Source: Magnolia sinica (lineage: Eukaryota; Streptophyta; Magnoliopsida; Magnoliales; Magnoliaceae). From it: a DNA stretch of 64,000 nucleotides. Shown here piece after piece: positions 24,335 to 64,000 of the stretch (positions within the stretch are counted from its first letter, which is position 1; each line of letters starts with the position of its first letter). A model generated the notes under the pieces. It was not told where the DNA came from. It saw nothing but the letters and a program-made list of their open reading frames with translations, and did not search any database. The stretch spans positions 806,001 to 870,000 of the forward strand of contig NC_080577.1 of the NCBI RefSeq assembly GCF_029962835.1, in the 5' to 3' direction. The translations under genes were made by a program, and so were the position numbers.

Positions 24335-24442
24335 GGAATGTAAATTGTATATAAGTAGGTAGGTTGTTTATAAAATTCTCCTTAAAAAACGCCCTCCTCT
24401 CTTCTTTCAAAACAACGACATCGGATCCGAGAGAAAGAGGAA
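24335..24442 (+). promoter_or_regulatory. SEC5: SEC5 core promoter and 5' leader, copy 1
   Basis: TATA box TTTATAAAA at 24367-24375, about 70 bp before ATG 24443. The leader is CT-rich (CCCTCCTCTCTTCTTTC), as in many plant leaders. The ATG context GAGGAAATGTC is acceptable. The TATA box and leader are repeated at 27448-27523. The TSS is inferred, near 24400. Confidence 0.65.

Positions 24443-64000
<39,558 letters not shown>

Overview
This window is nuclear DNA of a flowering plant with a large, transposon-rich genome. The evidence is: spliced plant-type exons with introns of up to 16.8 kb, a Copia retrotransposon, several L1-type and RTE-type LINEs, a plastid DNA insertion, and dense ~540 bp inverted-repeat MITEs. 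The MITE core (GGCCCACCATGATGTAT) reminds me of repeats in woody magnoliids such as Magnoliaceae or Lauraceae; that is a recollection, not a proof.

The only host gene I can support is the 5' half of SEC5, a subunit of the exocyst vesicle-tethering complex, on the + strand from about 24.4 kb to past the window end. Nine coding exons join in frame into 463 residues, roughly the first 40 percent of a plant SEC5. Exon 1, with its TATA box and leader, is present twice (24348-24906 and 27428-27987). The 2.5 kb between the copies is bounded by termini of a hAT-like element. The introns carry almost everything else: intron 2 (RTE pieces, ~140 bp tandem repeats), intron 3 (a hAT element with 8-bp target duplication, a plastid insertion joining rpoC2 to 23S rRNA, more ~140 bp repeats), intron 4 (a second hAT element) and intron 7 (nested LINEs over 16.8 kb).

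Upstream, 1-24.3 kb is a gene desert of nested mobile DNA. At 1.0-7.0 kb lies a decayed Copia element with 256-bp LTRs, an AAGTT target duplication and an unidentified 1.28 kb insert in its protease region. At 11.27-19.83 kb I reconstruct one Mutator-like foldback element with ~720 bp arms and a perfect 9-bp duplication (TAAAAAAGC). It was later split by two ~540 bp MITEs and by a long solo LTR, which itself holds a relative of the insert seen in the Copia element. From 19.9 to 24.3 kb further ~540 bp MITEs stand almost end to end, with 9-bp target duplications, up to about 100 bp from the SEC5 TATA box.

Intron 7 holds a near-complete 7 kb LINE (ORF1 with an RRM-like domain; ORF2 with endonuclease, reverse transcriptase and zf-RVT) inserted into an older LINE, with a hAT-like MITE inside the younger one. 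The right edge (63.36-64.0 kb) is the start of another decayed Copia gag-pol. All transposon coding regions seen carry stops or frameshifts; none looks active.
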